From Photobacterium salinisoli (GTDB lineage: Bacteria; Pseudomonadota; Gammaproteobacteria; Enterobacterales; Vibrionaceae): a DNA stretch of 64,000 bases. The notes under the pieces were generated by a model. It had not been told where the DNA came from, made no database searches, and worked only from the letters and a program-made list of their open reading frames with translations. Position 1 is the first letter of the stretch, and every line of letters starts with the position of its first letter. The DNA lies in the NCBI RefSeq assembly GCF_003614885.1, contig NZ_QZMS01000007.1, positions 1,550,001 through 1,614,000 of the forward strand, read 5' to 3'. Positions 10,063 through 20,085 of the stretch are shown here, in pieces. Both the position numbers and the translations under genes were made by a program.

Positions 10063-11049
10063 TTATTGAGGAAATACCCGGTTCCAGTCTTGCTTCATAT
10101 CGACCACGATCCACTGCTCTTTTTCAGCCACGGGTAATGCTTTGTCCAGCCGGCCTACCGATGACTCTTTATCGTAAGCCCATTCCCGCTCGGCATCTGT
10201 GTGATGTACCAGCACAGACATTCGCGGACCTTCCCCGGCTTTTGTCCATTGCAGCATGGCCAGGTCACCATCTGAGTTACCGACAGCTATCACAGGCCGC
10301 CGGCCAATGATTTTCTGAATATTTACGGGTTTGCCTTCTTTGTCATCGACAAAATCTATTTCAGGCAGGCGTGAGATGACAGGTTTACCATCAATATACT
10401 TATATTCCGTCTTGATACTGGAGCCAATGATTTGCTCGGGAGGAATTCCATAGACCTGAGGTGCCCAGGCCCGCATAAACTCGACACCGCCACCAGACAC
10501 AATATAAGTTTTATAGCCATTGCTTCTAAGATACCCGAGCAACTCAATCATGGGCTGATAAACCATTTGCGTGAACAGCTTTTCTGTCGCCGGATGTTTG
10601 GCCGTTTTCATCCATTGATCAACCGACTGCGAAAACTGATCGGTCGTCATATTGGCATGAGTTGCCATCACCAGTTTCATCACGCCTTCCATCCCTGATT
10701 TATTTACCCCTTCCATGTCTCCCTTCAGAAGGGAGGCAAAGGGCTCTTCCGTTTTCCACTCTGGGTGTTTGTCTGCCTCATCTTTCACTCTGTCAATTGC
10801 GTAAAACAGCTGAAAGTACGCCGGTTGTTCTGCCCACAAGGTGCCATCATTATCAAAAACAGCAATCCGCTCCTCGACGGGTACAAATTGGGGTGAGTTT
10901 TTATCAGTTGTCTGCTGTACAAACTGCATCATCTGCTGTTTGGTTGCCGTGTCATTCCATGACGGAAGCGGATCTGTCGCCGCCGATACAGCAGGTACAA
11001 TGACGGCATTCAGCCATAGCAAAAGCAAAAACCTTGTTGCTCGAATCAT
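10063..11049 (-). CDS. Exported HAD-family phosphatase
   Basis: This is a haloacid-dehalogenase-superfamily hydrolase of 328 aa. The start is ATG at 11049 with AGGGGA five bases upstream. Residues 1-22 form a signal peptide (MIRATRFLLLLW..., cleavage near VSAA), so the enzyme should work in the periplasm. HAD motif I is FDNDGTLW near residue 68. Motif II is YIVSGGG, and motif IV is GNSDGDLAM near residue 270. A large alpha-helical cap lies between motifs I and II. The likely reaction is hydrolysis of a small phosphate ester; the substrate is unknown. It lies 105 bases downstream of batD and may be read from that operon or from its own promoter. Confidence 0.8.
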   Translation of the reverse strand: MIRATRFLLLLWLNAVIVPAVSAATDPLPSWNDTATKQQMMQFVQQTTDKNSPQFVPVEERIAVFDNDGTLWAEQPAYFQLFYAIDRVKDEADKHPEWKTEEPFASLLKGDMEGVNKSGMEGVMKLVMATHANMTTDQFSQSVDQWMKTAKHPATEKLFTQMVYQPMIELLGYLRSNGYKTYIVSGGGVEFMRAWAPQVYGIPPEQIIGSSIKTEYKYIDGKPVISRLPEIDFVDDKEGKPVNIQKIIGRRPVIAVGNSDGDLAMLQWTKAGEGPRMSVLVHHTDAEREWAYDKESSVGRLDKALPVAEKEQWIVVDMKQDWNRVFPQ

Positions 11050-11154
11050 ACAAATCCCCTTAGCAGTCGGTAGGTTAGTGTTACCTGATGTAAAAAATCT
11101 CATGAATATGACGTTGTATGCTTAGTTCATGCGTCCGGATAGTCGCTCAGCTCC

Positions 11155-12411
11155 TTACGGAGGCGGATACCTGCGCGCCAGTTGGCGTAACGGCTGAAGA
11201 ACCTGATACTGACTCTCCTCTTTCTCCCTGCGGGTGATTTGCCGCCACATCGATTGCACGAGCCGACTGTCAATCTGCGTCGACATCAGCCTTTTGCTGT
11301 CAGCTACCCACTTCTCATCCTGCGAAAAATCAGCCAGCGTGCTCAGTTGCGTCTTTTCATAGAGCCTCTGATAAATAAGCTGGCGGCATTGTGGCCAGTC
11401 CTGATGCCGGGCAGCACGCCATAACAGATAACGCGATGGCAACGGATGGCCGGAAAAATAGTGTTTAGCCGCTTTTAATGCGATCAAAACCAGTGCAATC
11501 AGCGCCAGTGCCGCAATCAGCCAGGGCGCATAATATTTCAGCCAGGACTGGAGCGTGTGTTTCACGGTGAAGGTTTTACCTTCAAGGGTCAGTGTATTGA
11601 GTTGCTGTTTCTGACTGTCCCACCACTGCACCTCGATCGCCGGAAAATGTATCTCGCCGCCGCCCTGAAGCACGTAAGTTTCCTGTTCGGTTCTGCTTGC
11701 AGAATACATACCGCGATTGTAGCTATCCTGCAGATCACTGGGGGAAACATAAGTCTGATAGGCATCATCAAACAGAGGCTGAGATGGGTTCGGCAGCAAT
11801 GCGGACAGCGTGCTCTCCGCCTTGAGTGTGATCTGCCGCGTGATGCTGTCACCGGCGTGCAGAGTATCTGCACTCTGCTGCCAGGTTTGCTCAAGTGAAG
11901 CCTCCGATGCCGCAAACCAGGGCCGCTGACCGGTCAGCGCCGGTGAGGGCAATGATGCCGAAAAACGAAGTTCGGGCGTCATTAAGATCGCTTCTTTATT
12001 TCGCCCTGGTGATAACGAAACCTCGACCGTCACTGGAATCGGCTGTATGACATACTGGCCCGACTGGGTGACAAAAACCGGAATTTCCCAGCTTTGATGG
12101 GACCAGGTTGTCCCTTGACGCTGCTCGGTATAGTTCACCGCTTTCAGGCTGCGTTGCGAGGTCATGAGTCCGGGATCGGTGATCTTGCCAATCCGGGTGC
12201 CGGCGGTAAACCAGGTCAACGTTGCCAGATCGATATGCAGCGTTATCATTTCATTGACGGCTACCTGCCGAGCCTCTTTCTGACTGGCCGTTGTTAACCA
12301 GGTTTTAATCAGTACACGGTTACTGTCACTGCTTTCTTCTGCCGCCTGTATCTGCGGCACAGTCAGCGCCAGTACCAAAGGCAGCAGGACAAAGATTAAA
12401 GCGCGCGGCAT
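11155..12411 (-). CDS. batD: BatD-like protein of the MoxR/Bat operon
   Basis: This is an envelope protein of the BatD (aerotolerance/oxygen-tolerance) family. A signal peptide spans residues 1-23 (MPRALIFVLLPLVLALTV...QAA). Long beta-rich periplasmic domains follow, with one membrane helix near residues 295-312 (WLIAALALIALVLIAL) and a basic cytoplasmic tail. It begins 3 bases after the batB stop, so its ribosome-binding site (AGGAG) lies inside the upstream gene. The Bat proteins are thought to form a membrane complex with MoxR ATPases; the molecular job is not proven. It is the last gene of the overlapping block. Confidence 0.8.
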   Translation of the reverse strand: MPRALIFVLLPLVLALTVPQIQAAEESSDSNRVLIKTWLTTASQKEARQVAVNEMITLHIDLATLTWFTAGTRIGKITDPGLMTSQRSLKAVNYTEQRQGTTWSHQSWEIPVFVTQSGQYVIQPIPVTVEVSLSPGRNKEAILMTPELRFSASLPSPALTGQRPWFAASEASLEQTWQQSADTLHAGDSITRQITLKAESTLSALLPNPSQPLFDDAYQTYVSPSDLQDSYNRGMYSASRTEQETYVLQGGGEIHFPAIEVQWWDSQKQQLNTLTLEGKTFTVKHTLQSWLKYYAPWLIAALALIALVLIALKAAKHYFSGHPLPSRYLLWRAARHQDWPQCRQLIYQRLYEKTQLSTLADFSQDEKWVADSKRLMSTQIDSRLVQSMWRQITRREKEESQYQVLQPLRQLARRYPPP

Positions 12412-12414
12412 AAC

Positions 12415-14088
12415 TTACTGCTCCTGGGCTTGTTGATACTGAATGGAAAATTTAGAACGCAGAAAGGTTTTCGGATCTGCTTCTACCCGCTCCAGCCATT
12501 TGTTGGCGATATCTTCATCACCCAGCAATTGCTCAGCAGTCAGTTGGTCCTGAATAATTGCCTGTGTATTGGTCTGCTCATCAACGCCGTCTGCCGTCTG
12601 GGGTTCGTCACCCAGTTCTACAGAACCTTCGTTAGCATTTTCACCGCCTGACTGGCTTTCAGTGAACTGGTTAATTTCTTCGATAATTCGCTCAATAACC
12701 TGCAGGTTATGCCTCATGGCGGTATTATCCGGATAGTTTTTTACCAGTTCCCGCAACAGTTTTCGCGCCGCGACATACTCGCGCTGATGGGCCAGCGCAT
12801 TAGCGGCATTGAACTGCATAACCTCTTCACTGCTTTGCATGAAAACAGTATGAGCGGCATTAAACTGAGAGGCATAATAATACGCGACCCCTTTCCAGAG
12901 CGGATCCGCAAAATATTCAGCCGCCTCAAGATAATCACCCCGCCGGAAATACCACTGCCCCTGCTGATCCGGGGTCAGCCAGAGATCCAGCCAAAACTGC
13001 TTGAGCCGCTCGCCAACATCCGGTTCAGGGGCTTCTGACTTCTCGCTGGCCGGATTCACCTGATGGACACTCTCAGCATAAGCCGGCTCAGGTACTGCCA
13101 ACAAAGTAAAGATGGCCAGTGCAGCCACGCTCCACTGAACCAGCCAGCCTCGTCGAAACCAAAGCAGCAGCAACAATGCAACAGGGAACAACAAGTAATA
13201 CCCCATGTCCTGCCAAGGCCGATGCGTACTGGCATTCAGTGCCGCATGATTTTCAACTTTGCGCTTAATCCATTCCACATCTGTGTTATCCACCGTCAGG
13301 GCATGTAAATCTGCATTGCTCATATCAACCAGCGCATTAAGGTGATTCATGTTGAGCGGCAAATCGCTGGTTCGGGTGTTATCTCCTGCTGCTAATACCA
13401 GCAACTGATGCTTATGCTGGGAAAAATAGTCATGGAACTGGCTGATACTCTGTGCCGATACATCGTTGGTAATCAGTAACACAGTACCCGGAATATCACG
13501 GCGCTGTAGTTGCTGCTGGATCTGTGAGATGGCCGATGCGGCATTCTTCCCTTCCTTGGGCATGATTTCCGGCGACAGGGCTTCGAGCATAGGTTTAAAA
13601 ACCGCGATATCGCGCGTCAGCGGCATCGCAACATGCGCTGTCGCAGCATAGGCAATCAAGGCATTCTCCCCCCCGGCCCGAATCGCCAGCAAGTCTTCCA
13701 CTTTCTGTTTAGCCCGGGTGAGCCGGTCCGGCGCGACATCCTTTTCCAGCATGGCCTGGCTGGTGTCCATCAAAACAATAAGCGGCGTTCTGTCTTCATG
13801 AAAAGGGGATGGCTGCCTTTTCCAGGTCGGCCCGGCACACACCAGAATCACCAGTGCTGAAGTCAGTAGCAGGATCAGTAACGGCAATTGTCTGCGCCAG
13901 CCGGAACCACCGACAGTTAAGGCTTTTCGCAAGTGTTCAGGCAGATTTTTATGCCACTGGTTGCCTGCTTCCTGACTCTTCCACTGAACGTAGAACAGAT
14001 AGCTAAAGGGCAACAGCAGCAATAACCATTCCGGACGTATGAAACGGAACTGGGTCAGCAGCAGGGTTAAATCTGACATATCCATCAT
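12415..14088 (-). CDS. batB: BatB/BatC-type VWA-TPR membrane protein
   Basis: This 557-aa protein fuses a von Willebrand A domain to tetratricopeptide repeats, that is BatB plus BatC in one chain. N-terminal helices lie near residues 18-33 and 64-86. The VWA domain follows, then a helical pair near 297-335. TPR-like repeats (GDYLEAAEYF, REYVAARKLL) occupy about residues 376-466, followed by an acidic tail. The MIDAS loop reads DTSQA (near residue 107) instead of the canonical DxSxS, so metal binding may be altered. Its start overlaps the batA stop as ATGA, implying translational coupling. Confidence 0.82.
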   Translation of the reverse strand: MMDMSDLTLLLTQFRFIRPEWLLLLLPFSYLFYVQWKSQEAGNQWHKNLPEHLRKALTVGGSGWRRQLPLLILLLTSALVILVCAGPTWKRQPSPFHEDRTPLIVLMDTSQAMLEKDVAPDRLTRAKQKVEDLLAIRAGGENALIAYAATAHVAMPLTRDIAVFKPMLEALSPEIMPKEGKNAASAISQIQQQLQRRDIPGTVLLITNDVSAQSISQFHDYFSQHKHQLLVLAAGDNTRTSDLPLNMNHLNALVDMSNADLHALTVDNTDVEWIKRKVENHAALNASTHRPWQDMGYYLLFPVALLLLLWFRRGWLVQWSVAALAIFTLLAVPEPAYAESVHQVNPASEKSEAPEPDVGERLKQFWLDLWLTPDQQGQWYFRRGDYLEAAEYFADPLWKGVAYYYASQFNAAHTVFMQSSEEVMQFNAANALAHQREYVAARKLLRELVKNYPDNTAMRHNLQVIERIIEEINQFTESQSGGENANEGSVELGDEPQTADGVDEQTNTQAIIQDQLTAEQLLGDEDIANKWLERVEADPKTFLRSKFSIQYQQAQEQ

Positions 14089-15095
14089 GCTGCCTCCCTA
14101 TCTTTCCGGCTGCGCCGCCAGGTAGCAAGGCTGAAAGCCACCAGATACAAGAAGCTCACAACCATCAGCAAATAAGGATGCAGTGAATATTTGGGCTGGT
14201 AGTAAGTACTTTGATATAGCTGAGGTTCCAGTTCATTAATGGTGTCGTAAGCCTGATTCAGCTCCTGGCTGTTCAATGCCTGAAACGCCTTTCCGCCTGT
14301 CGTTTCCGCGACGCTATTAATGGTCTCCATATCAATGGCTGTCTCTCCGACCGTCTGCGGGTCACCCATGGCAATCATGTGAATTTTCACCCCGCGTGCT
14401 TTGGCCAGCTTGGCCGCATCCTCGGGGGCGACATAGCTGTCAGTATCATTTCCGTCGGTTAGCACGATCGCCAGCTTCTCTTTGGATGATTCTCCTGGCT
14501 GCGGGCTGTCTTCCAGCAAGACCTTGATCGCCAGACCAATAGCATCCCCCATATGAGTACTCAAACCGGCCATGGGTGTCTGCGCTTCATCGAGCAATGC
14601 CAGCCAGGCCTGATGGTCGGCGGTAAAGGGGGCCTGCACGAAAGCAGCATCGCCAAAAAGAATCAGCCCTAATCTGTCGCCCTGACGTTTTGCTGCAAAA
14701 TTGGCGAGCACTTGCTTCGTTGCATTCAGGCGCGACAGCTTGTCGCCGGAGGCCGAGGTAAAATCTTCGGTATTCATCGAGTCAGACAAATCAACCGCCA
14801 CCATCACATCCCGGCCAAATTCCTGACGTTGCTGCGGTTTGCCCAGCAGCACGGGCTTGGACAGTGCCAGAACCACCAGCCCCCAGGACACGGTCAGCAA
14901 GGCTCGCTGCCAGAAAGCCGGACGCAAAATACTGGCTCCCCGCTCTGGTTTCTCATCCAGCGCCTCAACCAAGGCATCAAAAAACGGTACCTTAATCGCC
15001 ATGCGGCGCGTTTTGTAGCCCGGCGTCAGCCAGTACACCAACAGGGGCAACGGCAGCAATAACAACGCCCAAGGGTACGTCAGCTCAATGTCCAT
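14085..15095 (-). CDS. batA: BatA-type VWA-domain membrane protein
   Basis: BatA has 336 aa. An N-terminal helix (WALLLLPLPLLVYWL) is followed by a second near residues 63-82, then a cytoplasmic or periplasmic VWA domain with a perfect MIDAS motif DLSDS (near residue 104). A threonine appears in LLDEAQTPMAG, and the Asp motif in LTDGNDTDSY. A C-terminal helix (YLLMVVSFLYLVAFSLA) ends the chain. This is the classic layout of BatA (Bacteroides aerotolerance) proteins. It overlaps the DUF4381 gene upstream by 11 bases and batB downstream by 4. Confidence 0.85.
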   Translation of the reverse strand: MDIELTYPWALLLLPLPLLVYWLTPGYKTRRMAIKVPFFDALVEALDEKPERGASILRPAFWQRALLTVSWGLVVLALSKPVLLGKPQQRQEFGRDVMVAVDLSDSMNTEDFTSASGDKLSRLNATKQVLANFAAKRQGDRLGLILFGDAAFVQAPFTADHQAWLALLDEAQTPMAGLSTHMGDAIGLAIKVLLEDSPQPGESSKEKLAIVLTDGNDTDSYVAPEDAAKLAKARGVKIHMIAMGDPQTVGETAIDMETINSVAETTGGKAFQALNSQELNQAYDTINELEPQLYQSTYYQPKYSLHPYLLMVVSFLYLVAFSLATWRRSRKDREAA

Positions 15096-15618
15096 CTCGC
15101 CTCCAGACCAGTCCGGGCTGATTGGGGTTACTGTGGCGCTTCACCCAGCGGTTGGCCAGGGTCAATAATTGCTGTGTCTGGTTATCACTGAGCGTGATAC
15201 CCGGTTGCACCAGGCCATCCAGCCAGCACTGCCCTGCCGGAGAATCGAACCCTTCCGCCAGTAAGGCACTGGTGTCCAGGTAGCGCAGAAACTGCCGGTC
15301 AAGGTGTGACGCCAGTGAAGGCTCAACATGTGCCGCGGCCACTTTCAGTACCAGAAATACATCACTCATGACGGACTGGGAAGCACTCTGTCCGCAACTT
15401 TGCTCTATTGTTGCAATCGCCTTCAGGGCTTCACGACGGTAACGGTTAAAACGATACAGGCGATACCGGTAAAAAGCCCACAACAGCAGAAATACCAAAA
15501 CCAGAACACCCAATATCTGCCAGCCGAGCGTCTGAGGCCACCAACTCACGGCGTCCGGCAGGGCAATTTCAATCAAATCTTTCAAAATGTAAGAAGAAGG
15601 AGGGGCTGGCTGCGTCAT
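15085..15618 (-). CDS. DUF4381 membrane protein of the MoxR/Bat operon
   Basis: This 177-aa protein has one membrane helix (about residues 30-50, LGVLVLVFLLLWAFYRY), after which comes a cytosolic helical part. The N-terminal LKDLIEIALPDAVSWWPQT and the RYRREAL stretch are typical of the DUF4381 family, found only in MoxR-VWA operons. Its start codon overlaps the stop of the DUF58 gene (TAATG). The function is unknown; it is probably an adaptor of the complex. Confidence 0.8.
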   Translation of the reverse strand: MTQPAPPSSYILKDLIEIALPDAVSWWPQTLGWQILGVLVLVFLLLWAFYRYRLYRFNRYRREALKAIATIEQSCGQSASQSVMSDVFLVLKVAAAHVEPSLASHLDRQFLRYLDTSALLAEGFDSPAGQCWLDGLVQPGITLSDNQTQQLLTLANRWVKRHSNPNQPGLVWRRDGH

Positions 15619-16568
15619 TATGCATTCTCCAGTGCCTGCCGGAATTGGCGAATATGACCGCCTGAGGTATCCAGCTCAATAAATGGCAAATGCTTCATTG
15701 CCATGATCTTACTCAGCGTGTCCTTCCTTGCCTGATACAAGGCGGTAAGATGTCTGTCTACTGCCTGACTTTTTTCACCGGGTTCAATGTGCATCTGCAA
15801 ATCCCCGTCTGACACTACCCAGGCTTGCTCAGAAGCAAAAGACTGCTCGAGCGGGTCGTTAATCGCAATACACAACACATGACCACGCCGCTGAAGATGC
15901 TGCAATTTTTGAATACAGGCCGCATTGCACTGATAGAAATCACTGAGGATAACCACCAGCGCATTACGCTCTTTTCGCTCCATCAACCGCGTAAGCATGG
16001 CATCAAGCTGGTTTTGTCCAGACGTAGACGAAGCCACACTCAGTGACTGGTTGACTTCGCAAAGCCGGTGAAGCTGAGCCAGAAATTCTGATTGCGTTCG
16101 GGTTGGCCGCGGGTCTGTCAGCCGCTCTTCACCGAAAATGGCCAGCCCGACCCGATCGTTCTTTTTCACCACAGACCAGCCAATTAAAGCCGCGATTTCT
16201 GCCGCTACAACCGATTTCATGGTATCGACAGAAGAAAAAAACATGCTGGCACGCTGATCAACACATAAAGTAACATGATGATCTTTCTCTTCGGTGTACA
16301 CCCGCACATAGGGCTCACCGGTGCGCAACGTTACCCGCCAGTCCAGCTGACGAATGTCGTCGCCTTTTCGGTAGTGACGCAACTCTTCAAAGTTCAGACC
16401 CCGGCCGCGAAAGTTAGAGCTGTGCCGCCCGGCCAGAATACTGTGAATTTTCAACAATGAAGGGGACGATAACTGCGTGGCCTGCGCCTGCAACGCCGCC
16501 AGTCTGGCAGGTTGACAGTACAAGCGTGCATCCAGCGAGGGCTCAGCCATAACCACACTCCTACCCAA
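15618..16568 (-). CDS. DUF58 domain protein
   Basis: A soluble 316-aa protein of the DUF58 family, which usually accompanies MoxR ATPases. The diagnostic block RGLNFEELRHYRKGDDIRQL begins near residue 55, and LDWRVTLRTGEPYVRVYTEE follows. A VWA-like fold continues, with VDQRASM replacing a MIDAS motif and VILSDFY later. It overlaps moxR upstream by 8 bases and the DUF4381 gene by 1 base. Its role is likely as a client or adaptor of the MoxR ATPase; the biochemical activity is unknown. Confidence 0.85.
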   Translation of the reverse strand: MGRSVVMAEPSLDARLYCQPARLAALQAQATQLSSPSLLKIHSILAGRHSSNFRGRGLNFEELRHYRKGDDIRQLDWRVTLRTGEPYVRVYTEEKDHHVTLCVDQRASMFFSSVDTMKSVVAAEIAALIGWSVVKKNDRVGLAIFGEERLTDPRPTRTQSEFLAQLHRLCEVNQSLSVASSTSGQNQLDAMLTRLMERKERNALVVILSDFYQCNAACIQKLQHLQRRGHVLCIAINDPLEQSFASEQAWVVSDGDLQMHIEPGEKSQAVDRHLTALYQARKDTLSKIMAMKHLPFIELDTSGGHIRQFRQALENA

Positions 16569-17553
16569 TCAGCACATGATCAAGTAATAGCTGGATGACA
16601 TCGTTCTTTGTCACTCCGTCCGCCGCGGCGCTGTAACCCAGATTCAGCCTGTGCCCCAACACCGGTTTTGCCATCATCCGCACATCATCCGGCTCAACAT
16701 GATCCCGTCCGGCCAGCCAGGCACAGGCACGTGCACATTTGTCCAGCGCGATAGAGGCTCGCGGACTGGAACCGACTTCGATCCACTCGCTCAGTTTCGT
16801 GTCGGGGTAACGATCCGGGTGGCGGGTTGCCATCACCAGATTGACTATGTAGCGCTCCACCACTTCAGACACATGAATCTCGGCCAGCTGGTTCCGGGCA
16901 TCGAGCACCAATTGCGGATCGATGCGTTCCTCAGCAGAGGTTTGCTCCGCAGCCATTTTGCCCTGTGACTTCTCTTCCGCGCGCACCAGACGGACAATAT
17001 CTAACTCAGCATCATCTTCCGGATAGTCGACGGTGACTTTGAGCATGAAACGGTCCACCTGCGCTTCCGGCAGCGGATAAGTGCCTTCCTGCTCAATCGG
17101 GTTTTGAGTAGCTAACACAATGAAAGGTTCAGGAAGCTTGCGACTGCTGTCTCCGACCGTCACTGTGCCTTCTGCCATGGCTTCCAGCAAAGCAGCCTGC
17201 ACCTTGGCAGGGGCCCGGTTAATTTCATCGGCCAGCAAAATGTTGTTAAAAATGGGACCGGGCTGAAAAGTCAGCTGCGGTTTACCGTCGGCGTCCTCCT
17301 GGTACATGTCTGTGCCCGTCACATCAGACGGCAAGAGATCCGGCGTGAACTGCACCCGGCCAAATCTGGCGTTCATCATTCCGGCAAGCGCTTTCACTGA
17401 ACGGGTTTTTGCCGTGCCAGGTAAGCCTTCCAACAAGATATGGCCATTAGTAATCAAACCGATAACAATCGAACGGGCAACATGGTGTTGTCCAATCACG
17501 GATTGATCAATTTTTTCCAGCAGCAGATTCATTGCCTGTTGTGCAGCATTCAC
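16561..17553 (-). CDS. MoxR-family AAA+ ATPase
   Basis: This cytosolic AAA+ chaperone-like ATPase is the first gene of the Bat block. Walker A is GLPGTAKT, Walker B is [13 protein letters not shown], sensor 1 is [22 protein letters not shown], and the lid domain follows with [10 protein letters not shown]. The start is placed at GTG 17553, because AGGAG lies 8 bases upstream of it; the in-frame GTG at 17571 has no ribosome site. This gives 330 aa. MoxR proteins are proposed to insert metals or mature proteins together with the VWA partners encoded next door. It lies 70 bases downstream of the cytochrome gene and could be co-transcribed with it. Confidence 0.92.
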   Translation of the reverse strand: MNAAQQAMNLLLEKIDQSVIGQHHVARSIVIGLITNGHILLEGLPGTAKTRSVKALAGMMNARFGRVQFTPDLLPSDVTGTDMYQEDADGKPQLTFQPGPIFNNILLADEINRAPAKVQAALLEAMAEGTVTVGDSSRKLPEPFIVLATQNPIEQEGTYPLPEAQVDRFMLKVTVDYPEDDAELDIVRLVRAEEKSQGKMAAEQTSAEERIDPQLVLDARNQLAEIHVSEVVERYIVNLVMATRHPDRYPDTKLSEWIEVGSSPRASIALDKCARACAWLAGRDHVEPDDVRMMAKPVLGHRLNLGYSAAADGVTKNDVIQLLLDHVLIG

Positions 17554-17641
17554 GTGAGTCACTCCTGTCACTTGTTATTGCTTATTGCATCCGGCTCTGG
17601 CGTCAACACACGGCGACCGGGCTAACCGCTGTCCGACCCGC

Positions 17642-19915
17642 TCAGGGCTGCGCGCGTTTCATCATGACGATCTGCTGCACCAATTGCTGAATCTGTGGGT
17701 TACCCGGCAGCAATTGTGACAACTTCTGCGCGTAATACAGCGCGTTATCATAATCTTTGTGCATCAGATAATTCTGCACCAGGGTATAGTGCACATCAGG
17801 ATTAGCAGGTGCCTGTACCAGCGCCCGATGAAGATAGGTGGAAGCGACCTGATACTGCCCCTGATCCTGTAACAGTAAACCGTAAGTATAGAGGTAGTTT
17901 ATTTCTTCTTGCGCATTATCAACGGCTTGTTTCAGCGAAAGCAGTGCCTTGTCTTTTCTGCCGCTCCTTACCCAACTCATCGCCAGCGCATAATGCACAC
18001 TGCCCTCTTCCGGCTGCACTGTCAGGGCCTGTTCAAGCACGGTACGCACCTGCGGCTCATTTCCGGCACGACGGTAAACTTCCGCCAGATTGACATAGGC
18101 CGGTGTGTAAATGGGCTCTGCATCAATCGCGGTTTTAAAATGCTGCTTGGCAGCCTGGGTATCCTCCATTGCCAGTGCCAGATTCCCCAGATTGGTATGG
18201 GCAAAGCCACGATCCGCATTGTAGAGCTGCATTTGCCGGTAACTGTCCAGCGCCTGCTCAAGCTGCGACTTTTGCTCGGCACTTAGCTGTGCCACGTGAG
18301 GCAACGTCAGCATAGGTGCAAGCGCGCGCGCTGCATTGGCTCTTATCGGCATATGCTTATCAGCCAATAACGGTGACAGCATCCGATAGCGATCCGCCAG
18401 CGGGTACTGTGCGGTGGCTGCAATCGTTGCCTGCCGTTTCAGCGGCTCGTCATCGCGAATCGCACGAACAATGGCCACCAGTGAGTTCCTGTCCGGATAA
18501 TTGGCCATTCTTTCAATCGCCGATGCCCGAACGATATCCGGTAATTGATTGTCCTGCGCAATGCGGGTGAGCTGTTCCGAGGCCGAAGGCACGCCCTGAT
18601 CGGCGGCCAGGAAAGCCAGTGAGAAATGATCCGTATTTCGGTGCGAGGATGCGGGATACCAGCTCTCAACCTGCTTCTTCGCCCAGGCTGCACTCTGATC
18701 CTGATGACAAGCATTACAGGCATTCGGCGCAGCCGTCTTCACCGACAGATCAGGCCTTGGGATCCGAAAACTGTGATCGCGCCTCGGGTCAATCTGCATA
18801 TATGTGGTGGCAGGCATGTGACAATCCACGCACTGACTGCCAGCGCTATTAGCAGCGTGTTTATGGTGTTCGGTTTTATCATAGGTTTCTGCGTTATGGC
18901 ATTGGGTGCAGGTTTGATTCGCGGGCAAAACCAGTTCACCGGAATGCGGATTGTGGCAGTTGGTACAGGTCACCCCGGCCTGGTACATCTTACTCTGCAG
19001 AAACGATCCCCAGACATAGTTTTCATCCCACACTTGCCCATCCACATGATAAAGCTCCGGAGTCAGCAGCGCCCCCTGGAAGTGCTGTGAAAAATCCGTG
19101 GGCCCGGTTCTGTCTGCCAACTGGGAGCGTCTCGCATGGCAGGAAGCACAAACCTCAATTTGCTGGCTGATTTTCAAAGGCTCAGCGGGCTGCATTTTAC
19201 CGTCCGCCTGTTGATAAAAGAGGGGTGTTTTTTTTCCTATGTTCTGCTCAAAACCTTTGTTGTTAATGTCGGTGTTTCCTGCCGCCCAGGCAAGATGCTG
19301 CTGAGGCTCGCCATGGCAGGCCTGGCAACTGACATTAACGGCACTATAGGTAGACTGATAGGTTTTTGTTTGTTCGTCAAAGCGCTTTTCGAAATTGGTC
19401 GTGTGGCAATCGGCACACATTTGGTTCCAGTTTTGCCCCATCTGCGTCCAGTGAAACGGATCATTAGCTTGCTGATCCGGATGGAGATCGAACCAGCGCT
19501 GCCCGCCATTCTCTTTCTCTCGGCTATCCCAGGCAAAAGGTAAAAACTGAACTTTCCCACCTCCAACCGATAACGCATATTGCTGAAGTGGATAATAGCC
19601 AAAAGTGTATGCCACTTTATATTCGGCGCGCTGTCCTGAAGGTTCAGAAATATCAACCAGATATTCTTTTTCCGTTTGCCGTAATTGAAAGACGGTTTCA
19701 TCTTTTTTAAACGTTATGCCGTCAAATTCAGCCAAAACATCAGCGGTATTTGCGTGAGACATAGCATGAAAGTGATGTGAACTTTTCCATTGTTGCACTT
19801 CATTTTCGTGACATTTCACACACTGAGTGTCTACATTATTCTGAGACACAGCATCAAAAGAGAGAGCTAGTATGCTCAGAAAAAAAAGCGCGCTTGTGAC
19901 AAAACATTGCTTCAT
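17642..19915 (-). CDS. Octaheme c-type cytochrome with HEAT-like and TPR repeats
   Basis: This exported 757-aa protein has a signal peptide (residues 1-25) and eight CxxCH haem-attachment motifs in its first 405 residues (CVKCH, CADCH, CQACH, CASCH, CTNCH, CTQCH, CVDCH, CNACH). The arrangement resembles cytochrome c554-type multihaem proteins. A HEAT-like segment (about 430-540, with RANAARALAPML) follows, then several TPR units to the C-terminus (AYVNLAEVYRRAG, VHYALAMSWVRSG, PDVHYTLVQNYL). It is probably periplasmic and electron-transferring, with the repeats as a docking surface. The electron partner is unknown. It is divergent from the arylsulfatase gene. Confidence 0.85.
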   Translation of the reverse strand: MKQCFVTSALFFLSILALSFDAVSQNNVDTQCVKCHENEVQQWKSSHHFHAMSHANTADVLAEFDGITFKKDETVFQLRQTEKEYLVDISEPSGQRAEYKVAYTFGYYPLQQYALSVGGGKVQFLPFAWDSREKENGGQRWFDLHPDQQANDPFHWTQMGQNWNQMCADCHTTNFEKRFDEQTKTYQSTYSAVNVSCQACHGEPQQHLAWAAGNTDINNKGFEQNIGKKTPLFYQQADGKMQPAEPLKISQQIEVCASCHARRSQLADRTGPTDFSQHFQGALLTPELYHVDGQVWDENYVWGSFLQSKMYQAGVTCTNCHNPHSGELVLPANQTCTQCHNAETYDKTEHHKHAANSAGSQCVDCHMPATTYMQIDPRRDHSFRIPRPDLSVKTAAPNACNACHQDQSAAWAKKQVESWYPASSHRNTDHFSLAFLAADQGVPSASEQLTRIAQDNQLPDIVRASAIERMANYPDRNSLVAIVRAIRDDEPLKRQATIAATAQYPLADRYRMLSPLLADKHMPIRANAARALAPMLTLPHVAQLSAEQKSQLEQALDSYRQMQLYNADRGFAHTNLGNLALAMEDTQAAKQHFKTAIDAEPIYTPAYVNLAEVYRRAGNEPQVRTVLEQALTVQPEEGSVHYALAMSWVRSGRKDKALLSLKQAVDNAQEEINYLYTYGLLLQDQGQYQVASTYLHRALVQAPANPDVHYTLVQNYLMHKDYDNALYYAQKLSQLLPGNPQIQQLVQQIVMMKRAQP

Positions 19916-20085
19916 AAAAAAATACTTACCTTCGACTGGTTAATATCTGTATAGCAATTAAACTTAATATTCACAATAAGTTACCGTTAGGAAAACCACC
20001 TTCAGCAAAAGAGCAACACATACTGCGATGTAAACATAAACCAAGTTTTTTAACCCGTGGCATTTGCCGTACAAAGGAGGTTATT
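19916..20085. promoter_or_regulatory. Divergent promoter region of cytochrome and arylsulfatase
   Basis: These 170 bases hold the promoters of two divergent exported-protein genes. A very strong ribosome-binding site (AAAGGAGG, ending at 20080) serves the arylsulfatase; the cytochrome has AAGGT 12 bases from its ATG. No operator is recognised. Confidence 0.5.
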
